Source: Scytolyngbya sp. HA4215-MV1 (GTDB lineage Bacteria; Cyanobacteriota; Cyanobacteriia; Leptolyngbyales; Leptolyngbyaceae). Taken from it: DNA of 64,000 nucleotides. The position numbers were made by a program, and so were the translations under genes. The DNA is taken from NCBI GenBank assembly GCA_019359045.1, contig JAHHIA010000011.1, forward strand, positions 62,001 through 126,000, in the 5' to 3' direction. The notes below the pieces were generated by a model. That model searched no databases. It was not told where the DNA came from and saw only the letters and a program-made list of their open reading frames with translations. The number at the start of each line of letters is the position of its first letter. Within the stretch, counting starts at the first letter, position 1. Shown piece by piece: positions 57,072 to 64,000 of this stretch.

Positions 57072-57179
57072 AACCCACTCAAGGACATCACTATCAGTGT
57101 GTACACCGTAGCTTTTTAAGGGGAGCTAGGGGGGGGCTGAGTGTCCAACATCACGCGCACACCTGGTTCAAACAACCGC

Positions 57180-57204
57180 TAAGGGCGCAAGCCTTGTGCC
57201 CTTA
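57180..57204. repeat. Palindrome TAAGGGCGCAAG
   Basis: TAAGGGCGCAAG and CTTGTGCCCTTA are complementary except for one G-T pair, with almost no loop. It resembles a dispersed cyanobacterial palindrome and lies 51 bases after the end of the small membrane-protein gene, so it might also act as its terminator. Confidence 0.55.
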
Positions 57205-57255
57205 TAACCGTTTCCGTTTGGGCGTTGAAACTGCTAGAAACTAGCTGAGAAGACC

Positions 57256-57474
57256 TTATTGCCCACCTTTTTCTTCCTTTTGGATCGCTTGTTCTGTGCG
57301 CTCATAAGGCGATCCCGTCTTTACGCTGGGAAATAGACCCACAATGGTTTGGTTGAGGCTGTTGCGGGTTTGGATGCTATAGGTGCTCAGGGGTTTGGGC
57401 AAAAAGCGATCGCCAAACCCAATGAAAACTAAGATCAGCAGAAAAAAAAGCGTAAGAGTAGGTTTGCGAGACAT
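57256..57474 (-). CDS. Small single-pass membrane protein, 72 aa
   Basis: A 72-residue protein with one membrane segment (about 6-22) followed by a soluble tail of about 50 residues (SIQTRNSLNQTIVGLFPSVK, ending in charged residues). No family is recognised. It is on the same strand as the receiver-kinase upstream at 57601, with 126 bases between them, but no link can be shown. Codon use is like that of neighbouring genes. Confidence 0.55.
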   Translation of the reverse strand: MSRKPTLTLFFLLILVFIGFGDRFLPKPLSTYSIQTRNSLNQTIVGLFPSVKTGSPYERTEQAIQKEEKGGQ

Positions 57475-57600
57475 GGCTAGGAAGGTTTGCCTGACTGGCT
57501 AGCGTATACAAGCAAAATTCCAGTCTCCTGCCAAAAATCCGGATATTCACTGAGCAATCTCCGGTGTAGAGAATCGAGATGCTCTTTTGATATGGGGTGC

Positions 57601-58782
57601 CTACGTATGTGCAGGTAAGCGAACCGTAAACGTGCTGCCTTTACCGAGTTCTGATTGGGCTGAGATCGTGCCTTTGTGTGACTCAACAATTTGGCGAGAC
57701 AGGTATAGCCCCAACCCACTGCCCGATCGGCGATGCTTACTCTGCCGAAACCGTTCAAAGAGTGTCGCCAGTTCGTTGGGCGACATGCCGCTGCCTGTAT
57801 CGATCACTTGCAGGGTAACCCCAGACTGCAAAGGTGAAGTAGCAGAAACCGCCAGGGCAGGGGGATAGGCTCCCGTTAGCCGAATCGTGATGCTCCCTGA
57901 TTCCGTAAATTTGATGGCATTGCCTACTAAGTTGGTCAACACGCGGCGCAATTCTAACCGATCGCCCAGGACTTGGGTGAGAGGATGGCTAAACTGATCA
58001 ACTCCAGTGTTGGGGGGATGCGTCACCTCCACAACTAAGTCTAACCCTTGAGCCATCACCAAAGGTTTCAGTTCTTCCGCCACTTCATTTATTACAGCAA
58101 CCAAGTCACAAGGGGCAAGATTAAACACTTTGCACTTGGCTTCGTGGCGATAAACTTCCAACACCGTATTGACAATTTGCAACAAGTTTTGATTGCTGCG
58201 AATCATAATGTCGATCGCTTCCTGCATCTCGGTTGAAATTTCACCAAATGCCCCATTCTGAAAAAGCGTAAACATGCGATCGCTGGCAACCAAAGGGGTG
58301 CGTAAATCGTGCGTGAGCCATGAAACAAAATCTTCCCGCTGACGGATGCTTTGTTCTTGCTCATCAATGCTGTATTTTAGCCGCAAGAGCGATCGCACCC
58401 GTGCCGATAACTCATCCACATCAAAAGGTTTACGGATAAAATCATCGGCTCCGATATCGAGTCCCTTCACCACACTCGATCGCTCATCCGCAGTAATCAA
58501 CAAAATTGCGATAAAGGGCAATGCTTTAGTTTGCATTTTCTGTCGGATGCGCTTTGTCACTTCATAACCATCCATTCCAGGCATCATCACATCCAACAAG
58601 ATGAGATCGGGTTTAAATTTTTCGACCTCAGCTAAAGCTTCTTCTCCACTTTTTGCTAGCTTAACCTCGTAATGACTGTCTTCCAGAACCGTTTGAATCA
58701 AAAACAAATTATCTGGTAAGTCATCAACAACTAAAATACGACCGACACGGGACACATAATCAGGGAGGTAAGACATCATCAA
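57601..58782 (-). CDS. Receiver-histidine kinase hybrid, 393 aa
   Basis: The chain starts with a receiver (about 14-132; Asp20-Asp21, phospho-acceptor Asp64, Lys118), followed by a HisKA domain with His158 (WLTHDLRTP) and a HATPase domain with Asn288, DTGSGM (328-333) and GSGLGL (354-359). There is no membrane segment or sensor domain, so it acts inside the cell, with input probably by phosphorylation of the receiver from another kinase. The receiver-first order is frequent in cyanobacteria. The kinase gene at 59120 is upstream on the same strand, 337 bases away, and may be its partner. Confidence 0.92.
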   Translation of the reverse strand: MMMSYLPDYVSRVGRILVVDDLPDNLFLIQTVLEDSHYEVKLAKSGEEALAEVEKFKPDLILLDVMMPGMDGYEVTKRIRQKMQTKALPFIAILLITADERSSVVKGLDIGADDFIRKPFDVDELSARVRSLLRLKYSIDEQEQSIRQREDFVSWLTHDLRTPLVASDRMFTLFQNGAFGEISTEMQEAIDIMIRSNQNLLQIVNTVLEVYRHEAKCKVFNLAPCDLVAVINEVAEELKPLVMAQGLDLVVEVTHPPNTGVDQFSHPLTQVLGDRLELRRVLTNLVGNAIKFTESGSITIRLTGAYPPALAVSATSPLQSGVTLQVIDTGSGMSPNELATLFERFRQSKHRRSGSGLGLYLSRQIVESHKGTISAQSELGKGSTFTVRLPAHT

Positions 58783-59119
58783 CTGCTAATTAACAGGATA
58801 AAGAACTATCTATGATATCGAATTCTCGTAAGGAGTCATTGTTACCCAAGGGTTGAACAATCAGGCTTAAAGGATGACAAGAATGGACTTACAAATTTTA
58901 TTGAACTATACAAGCGATATCTTAATTAACCGATTCGGCTTGGTTTGTACCTATCTTCAGAATGGCATCGTAGTTGCGTCGGAAATGTTTGTGAGGCAAT
59001 ACCGTCACACGCCACTGCCAGAAATTTCGGTAAGTTACGCTATCAGCAGAGCCATGATGTTAGGCTTGACAGCACCTGACACGCAGCTCTCAGGATTGCG
59101 TGACCCATGCTTTAGGACA
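58783..59119. other. Region between two kinase genes
   Basis: These 337 bases hold a plus-strand open frame of up to 92 codons (58874-59152) that runs into the end of the next kinase gene. It has an AGG near its second ATG but no recognised motif, so it is not called. The promoter of the leftward kinase gene should lie near 58783. Confidence 0.45.
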
Positions 59120-61186
59120 TTATCCGTTTTCCTCCGCTCTTTTTTCCCTTGAGTGGGTTGAACGATCTCCGGATATCAGTTGACAAACGGTCTCTATAAT
59201 CTTTGTCGATTCTAGGGGGTTTGCCATACAAAGCTGCAATCCGATCGCAAACCCTGGTAATAGTTCAATCTCACCGTCATCCGCCATTAACACCAGTACG
59301 GGAATATTATGAAACTGCTGCGATAAAGCCCGGATAGACTGTGGTGAGGTTGCATGGCTCGTACCCAGGACACTCGTATCCCCAATCAATAGATTGGGTA
59401 CAAATTGTTCTAAGATTGCATGAGCTTCTTGCACAGAGTGGGTCATAACAACCTGTGCACCTTGTTGCCCTAATAGGTTGGCAAATTTTACCAGCGTATT
59501 CGTATTATCTTTGTCTATGCTTTCGATCAGAACTATTCTGACCCCGTGTAAGGGAAAGCGAGGGGGCAATTCACCGGTCTCAATGCAAGGATGATCATGA
59601 AGAGCATCGCCCATGCTTGCGCTCGATCGAATCGGCAACGTTAGGGTAAAGGTAGCCCCCTGTCCTTGACCCAAACTTTTTGCCTGAATGGTGCCGCCGT
59701 GTAATTCCACGAGGTAACGAGAGATTGCTAACCCCAACCCTAACCCGTTATAGAACCTTGTCGTTGATGCATCAGCCTGACGGAAGTATTCAAACACATA
59801 AGGTAAAAAATCGGCTTCAATCCCAATCCCCGTATCGATGACTTGAACCCGAATGTGAGTTCCTTGTTGGTCAAGTTGGACTGTTATTTGCCCACCCGCA
59901 GGAGTAAATTTAATCGCATTCGATAATAGATTCCAAAGTACCTGCTGAAGCCGAACGGGATCGCCAGAAACTTTTGTCACTGGGCTATTCATCACCCACT
60001 TCACCTGAATGGATTTTGCAGCGATCGCGGGTTCCAGAGCATCCAGGGCTGCTCGAATGGTATTTACCATATCAACGCAACCCAGAGTCAAGCGCAGGTT
60101 GCCTCGGAGAATGTGAGACATATCCAGCAAATCTTCAATCAATTGAGTTTGCAATGTCGCATTGCGCTCAATCACTTCTACAGCCTGCTTGAGTACCACC
60201 GGATTCAGGTTGTTTTTTTGAATCAATTTGACCCATCCCACGATCGCGTTGAGGGGGGTTCTTAGCTCGTGGGAGATCATCCCTAAAAATTCATCTTTAA
60301 TGCGGCTGGCAGACTCTAGTGCAGTTCGGGCTTTTTGCTCACACCACAACTGATCCAGACGATCGCTCCTGGTTGGTTTGGAAGCCGTGCGCTCGATCGC
60401 TGTAATCACAACCCCATGCACCTCTGATTGAAGATTGTGCACAGGCAATAGAGAAGCGCTGATCTCAACCAAGCTCCCATCTTTTTTCAGATGCTGGCAT
60501 TCTAAATTAGTGAGTGTTCGGCTATGCAATACTTGATGAAAGTGTTGTTGGAAGGCACTGAGGGAATTATCTGGAATCACTGGCAGGGGACGGTCAAGCA
60601 CTTCTTTGGCTTGCCAACCATAAATTTGCTCTGCCATGACATTCCAGGTCATGACACGACCATCCAGATTCAGGGTAAAAATCGCGATCGGAGAAGCCTC
60701 AACAATCGCTTTCAATAAATCATCCGTCTGGTGGAGAGAGGCTTCCAATTGCTGGCGTTTCCGTCGCTCTCGGCTTTCTTGTAATGCCCGTACTGCCGCA
60801 GGCACTAACCGCTCCAGTCGATGCTTGAGGACATAATCCGTTGCACCTTGCTTCAGCGCTTCGATCGCTTGCTCTTCGCCTAAGACACCAGACACCATAA
60901 TAAAAGGCACTTCTGGACGAACTTCACAGGCAATTTTTAGCGCTGAAAAACCATCAAACTTTGGCAGAATATAGTCTGACAAGATCAAATCTGGCGGCTG
61001 CGTTTGCAAAATCTCCAGAAAATCCTGGCGCTTATGGGTACAAATTAGTTCAGCTTGAACTCCTCCACTGCTAAGCGCCGTCTGAATTAGCTCAACATCG
61101 ATCGGGTCATCTTCTAGGAGAAGGATTTTAAGCCCTGAATAGTCTAATGGCTTTTCATCCGATCGCAGACGGGGAAAAGGTTTCAT
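59120..61186 (-). CDS. Receiver-PAS-histidine kinase with degenerate C-terminal receiver
   Basis: 688 residues from the ATG at 61186, chosen over a TTG at 61339 because the receiver begins only 18 residues later. Order: receiver (about 19-135; Glu25-Asp26-Asp27, phospho-acceptor Asp71), PAS (155-265), HisKA with His306 (ISHELRTP), HATPase (Asn423, DTGIGI, GLGLGL 481-486), then a receiver-like domain (about 548-670) starting VRIVLIES. In this last domain the acidic pair is replaced, Asp603 is kept and the conserved Lys is Asn656 (MANP), so it is probably not phosphorylated. The output partner may be the receiver-kinase encoded downstream at 57601. Confidence 0.88.
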   Translation of the reverse strand: MKPFPRLRSDEKPLDYSGLKILLLEDDPIDVELIQTALSSGGVQAELICTHKRQDFLEILQTQPPDLILSDYILPKFDGFSALKIACEVRPEVPFIMVSGVLGEEQAIEALKQGATDYVLKHRLERLVPAAVRALQESRERRKRQQLEASLHQTDDLLKAIVEASPIAIFTLNLDGRVMTWNVMAEQIYGWQAKEVLDRPLPVIPDNSLSAFQQHFHQVLHSRTLTNLECQHLKKDGSLVEISASLLPVHNLQSEVHGVVITAIERTASKPTRSDRLDQLWCEQKARTALESASRIKDEFLGMISHELRTPLNAIVGWVKLIQKNNLNPVVLKQAVEVIERNATLQTQLIEDLLDMSHILRGNLRLTLGCVDMVNTIRAALDALEPAIAAKSIQVKWVMNSPVTKVSGDPVRLQQVLWNLLSNAIKFTPAGGQITVQLDQQGTHIRVQVIDTGIGIEADFLPYVFEYFRQADASTTRFYNGLGLGLAISRYLVELHGGTIQAKSLGQGQGATFTLTLPIRSSASMGDALHDHPCIETGELPPRFPLHGVRIVLIESIDKDNTNTLVKFANLLGQQGAQVVMTHSVQEAHAILEQFVPNLLIGDTSVLGTSHATSPQSIRALSQQFHNIPVLVLMADDGEIELLPGFAIGLQLCMANPLESTKIIETVCQLISGDRSTHSREKRAEENG

Positions 61187-61654
61187 ATCAGTAAAATGGT
61201 TTCGCACAATCGGGTAGGCATCTTCTCCTAAGACAAGAATTGCCGTTCTGCTGCCCACCAGGTGACAATCTATCAGACTTGATTTTGTACCTTGAGAGTC
61301 AAGCAAGATTGATGATTTGGCAAGTTGAAACCTCGCCAAATAACGCTTGGCAGAGTAACGGGCAGTTCTAAGTTGGGATCTTAAATTAGGCTTACCTTGT
61401 TATAACGATACAAGACTTCAAATTCTCTTGACCCTAAGGATGATTTCTTTGGAGAAGATGATTTCTCAAACAGTCAGAACATAGGCACGGTAAGCCTTCA
61501 AGCCCATGCGTTGACAGATATTGAAGGCGACAACATCAGGGAGGGAACATATTTTTGTCTGGTTAAGTAAAGCCTTATTGAGACGGGCTACGTTTTAGGA
61601 CAGGCTCGGTTACTATTGACTTTGTCTGGAGAAAATCAAATTAGGGGAATATCC
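61187..61654. other. Divergent promoter region of kinase and lipase genes
   Basis: These 468 bases separate the leftward kinase from the rightward lipase. Open frames extend into both sides (a TTG-start extension of the kinase to 61339 and a 13-codon extension of the lipase from 61616), but neither is favoured. No element was recognised. Confidence 0.45.
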
Positions 61655-62491
61655 ATGGCAAACCAACCAGATCCTAAAACAACTGTCGGCTATGGTAAGT
61701 TTGTGGCCGCTGCGTATTCAATGTTCCAGCCAGGTGTGCTCAATCCTCCTGCCAATTGTGATTTTCCACAGGGGTATCAGCTGCTCGCAACTATCCAAAT
61801 GACTGACTTTTTTGGAGAAGATACCACACGCCAGTTCTACGGCTTTATCGCCCAGGGTGAAACCAATCCCTTAGAAATCGTCATTGCCCTGCGTGGCACA
61901 GAAGATTTGATGGAATGGTGGGATGATTTCCACTTCCTCCCTACCCCATTTTTACAGGTAAGTGGAGGCGGTAATGTCGCAACTGGATTTCTAGATATTT
62001 ACAACACTTTTGGGATTATGACACCTCAGCAGTTGGAGGCTGAGTCTGCACCTTCGAAAAACTTTGCATCGGATGTCGCTCAAATTTTGCAAGAGAAAAC
62101 TGGGATCTCAGATTTAAGTGAGATCCATGCCATTGCAGTAGGACATAGCCTGGGAGGGGCGCTGACCACGCTCTATGCCCTCGATATTGCCAGTAATAAC
62201 GGCTTAAAACCCGACACTTACACATTTGCCTCACCTAGGGTGGGAGATGACACATTCAAACAATGTTTCGATTCGCATGTCCCTTTCAGTTGGCGAATCT
62301 ATAACCATTACGATATCGTGACGGATTTTCCCAAAGATCCGTTTGATAACTATGCGCATGTCGAAAGAGAATATCGGGTGGGATCTGATGCCGTACGATG
62401 GAGTATCAGCTGTGAGCACGCTTTAAATACCTATCTCTTTCTCGTCGATCCGCAGGAGGTTCACCTTGACCCGGCCTGTCAGTCCAAATAA
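61655..62491 (+). CDS. Class 3 lipase
   Basis: A 278-residue soluble lipase. Ser165 in GHSLGGAL is the nucleophile, with Asp220 or Asp224 (NHYDIVTDFP) and His255 (SCEHALNTY) completing the triad, and IALRGTEDLMEWWDDF before it giving the oxyanion region. FASPRVGDDTF is the typical class 3 stretch. No signal peptide is seen. The ATG at 61655 begins the family-like part. It is a single gene; its lipid products could feed the acyl-CoA pathway elsewhere in the window, but that is inference only. Confidence 0.88.
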   Translation: MANQPDPKTTVGYGKFVAAAYSMFQPGVLNPPANCDFPQGYQLLATIQMTDFFGEDTTRQFYGFIAQGETNPLEIVIALRGTEDLMEWWDDFHFLPTPFLQVSGGGNVATGFLDIYNTFGIMTPQQLEAESAPSKNFASDVAQILQEKTGISDLSEIHAIAVGHSLGGALTTLYALDIASNNGLKPDTYTFASPRVGDDTFKQCFDSHVPFSWRIYNHYDIVTDFPKDPFDNYAHVEREYRVGSDAVRWSISCEHALNTYLFLVDPQEVHLDPACQSK

Positions 62492-62567
62492 GGAGTTGCA
62501 GGTAAGATATCTTTTGCTGTATATGCGATCGTAAAAGATAAATCCCCTGGTCTCTTCATTGATCTTC

Positions 62568-64000
62568 TTACCAAGGATTGCCAACCAGCGTAAACGGTGA
62601 CCAGAAATAGGGATGGGTTAGATTGCTGTTGGATAAACCTACCAAATCCTGAGGTAAAGGGATGTCTGGCTGTCCAGCAACTTGGAGTCTGCCGTCTTCA
62701 AACTTTACCTGCCCTTTTAACAAAGCAATTTGTGCCTGTCGCAAAGCTTCCGCTTTGGTTGGCAGTTGGCGTAACTGGTCGTAAAACTCACTCATCAATG
62801 CCAGGGTGCCGACATCGCTGACGTACCATAGGCTACCCAGCGCCGATTTTGCCCCTGACTGGACTGCCATGCCAGCAAAACCCAACTCGGCATCGCGATC
62901 GCCCAAGGCTGTGCGGCAGGCACTTAACACCAAGAGTTGTGCGGGGGGATAGTTTAAGCCCAATTCTTGAAACTGGCTCAATCGCAGTGGTTTATCCCAC
63001 AAGCGGATGAAAGAATGATTGGAATTTCCTGGCAGAAATTCACCATGGGTTGCCAAATGAATGATGCCAAACGGGTGCTTTTCTCGCTGTGTCTTCAGGT
63101 TGTTGAGCGTAAAGTCTTGATTGAGAAACGATTCCCCCTGCCACAAATGGCTCAGGATAGAAAGCTCTGCCGGAACCGCCGGTAAAGGGTTGAGGTCAGA
63201 AAACTCCGAAGCCCCCATGGCAAGTACTTGACTCTTGCGAATATCGACATAACGGGTATCCGTCAGGTTAATGCTGGGCATGAGACCGAGGCTATATTTC
63301 TCCACCAAGAATTCTTTGCCATCGTGCAAGGCAGCCAAGGGGAGCGATCGCAGCCCTGCATCCAGAATAAATGCCAGATTTTCGACTTTGCGGGTTTGTA
63401 AGTCACTTTCCAGAGGCGCAATCAGCAGTTGATAGAGGGCTTGCGCTGGCTTCAGATAACTCTTGGTGCGGATTTTGCGACCATCTGAAACCTCCCGCCG
63501 GAAAGTATTGGCGAGTTCCACCACATTCGCGCGTGTAGCCCCCTCAATGCGTTTGCGGATGGGCAGTCCTTGCGCCGTCACGAGCACCAGTTCTAGCTGA
63601 TCGTTGGCTTGGGGGGGACGATCGCCCGCATCTGACTCCAGTGACTTGTTCCCTGCCCCGGTCAGCGTCCCTTCTGGCAGAAATGCGGCATAGATCAGGG
63701 CTGGACGAATGCCTGTTTCAGATTCGATATTGCTCAAAGTACTGCACATATCGCCCAGGTTGCGATTGCCCCCACTGGCAGCAGTCCCTAAATATTTCTC
63801 ATACTCACCTGTAAAGCCACTATCAACGCTAGAAATGCCTGAATCCAGGCAGGGCAGCTGAGCGCTGCCGCCAGGGATGCCCAGGAGCGGCGCGGGATGG
63901 TTTTGCGGGGGGCCGTCAAAATCCTGCGTGATAATTTGGATAATGTCCTGGAAATGGCTGCCTGGGAACGATCGCAAGGGGGCGATCGTGCCATCAGGTT
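62568..64000 (-). CDS. CHAT-domain protein, 5' part outside the window
   Basis: The frame is open through the right edge of the window, so only the C-terminal part (about 477 residues) is present. Residues near the C-terminus form a CHAT caspase-like domain with catalytic His in IIHLATHGEF and Cys in LVLSACRTALGD, then MAVQSGAKSALGSLWYVSDV, and an end PYFWSPFTLVGNPW typical of the family. The part before it (TGNGG-like Gly/Asn-rich stretches, SGFTGEYEKYLG) is as seen after haemagglutinin-type repeats in large cyanobacterial exported CHAT proteins. CHAT proteins are proteases in defence, cell death or protein processing. Confidence 0.9.
   Translation of the reverse strand, partial: PDGTIAPLRSFPGSHFQDIIQIITQDFDGPPQNHPAPLLGIPGGSAQLPCLDSGISSVDSGFTGEYEKYLGTAASGGNRNLGDMCSTLSNIESETGIRPALIYAAFLPEGTLTGAGNKSLESDAGDRPPQANDQLELVLVTAQGLPIRKRIEGATRANVVELANTFRREVSDGRKIRTKSYLKPAQALYQLLIAPLESDLQTRKVENLAFILDAGLRSLPLAALHDGKEFLVEKYSLGLMPSINLTDTRYVDIRKSQVLAMGASEFSDLNPLPAVPAELSILSHLWQGESFLNQDFTLNNLKTQREKHPFGIIHLATHGEFLPGNSNHSFIRLWDKPLRLSQFQELGLNYPPAQLLVLSACRTALGDRDAELGFAGMAVQSGAKSALGSLWYVSDVGTLALMSEFYDQLRQLPTKAEALRQAQIALLKGQVKFEDGRLQVAGQPDIPLPQDLVGLSNSNLTHPYFWSPFTLVGNPW

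Larger units (their letters stand above)
56909..57255. other. Repeat-bearing intergenic region after ilvC
   Basis: These 347 bases contain an 89-bp palindromic element (56983-57071), a TTAAGGGGAGCTAGGGGGG run near 57117-57135 and a hairpin at 57180-57204. No open frame is credible. Confidence 0.65.

Noticed and set aside
58874-59152. 92-codon plus-strand gene
   Set aside because: It runs into the end of the convergent kinase gene, has no recognised motif and only a weak ribosome site.

Overview
The window is a stretch of cyanobacterial chromosome. The evidence is the photosynthesis genes psbE-psbF-psbL-psbJ, ycf48, rubA, psaL and ndhC-ndhK-ndhJ, together with sipA, a CYP110-like P450, cyanobacterial sensor kinases and very frequent GCGATCGC (HIP1-type) octamers. 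Large PAS/GAF kinases, a CHAT-domain protein, MITE-like elements and G/C-run palindromic repeats suggest a filamentous or otherwise large-genome species. I cannot name the genus from sequence alone.

Layout. 1-6.2 kb: an unrecognised 352-aa protein, an 81-bp MITE-like element, a small membrane protein, an ABC-2 exporter pair, an acyltransferase-3 protein and sipA. 6.5-11.2 kb: three membrane glycosyltransferase-type genes. 11.4-14.5 kb: a DUF3318 protein, an exported protein and a NupC-type nucleoside transporter. 15.1-17.6 kb: rubA-ycf48-psbE-psbF-psbL-psbJ on the minus strand; psbF, psbL and psbJ were found by translating the sequence directly. 18-19.6 kb: ndhC-K-J. 19.8-25.7 kb: a large GAF/PAS kinase, an FAD oxidoreductase and psaL. 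25.9-32.8 kb: an ADP-forming acyl-CoA synthetase/GNAT fusion, a P450 and two alpha/beta hydrolases. 33-36.8 kb: a 1279-aa hybrid kinase. 37-40.4 kb: an NTF2-like protein and two exported proteins. 41.2-49.5 kb: a four-gene fatty-acid beta-oxidation cluster. 49.6-56.9 kb: NblB-like HEAT protein, CBS protein, M42 peptidase, GlcD-type oxidase, CSP41-like epimerase, a Mn2+ exporter and ilvC. 57.2-64 kb: a small membrane protein, two more receiver-kinase hybrids, a lipase and a CHAT protein cut by the window end.

Most notable. (1) A manganese (yybP-ykoY) riboswitch lies in the leader of an Mnx/UPF0016 exporter gene, with a MITE carrying a perfect 8-bp target duplication just upstream. (2) An acyl-CoA ligase-like gene, a fadN-type fusion, fadA and an E. 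coli-type fadE form a beta-oxidation cluster, which is unusual for cyanobacteria; the ligase-like member has degenerate catalytic motifs. (3) Two large kinases have GAF domains with the cysteine pair of dual-cysteine (DXCF) cyanobacteriochromes, at the 28-residue spacing I recall for TePixJ, so they may be bilin photoreceptors. (4) The two 81-bp elements at 2.1 and 54.7 kb belong to one family of small transposable elements. No CRISPR array, tRNA, rRNA or complete insertion sequence was seen.
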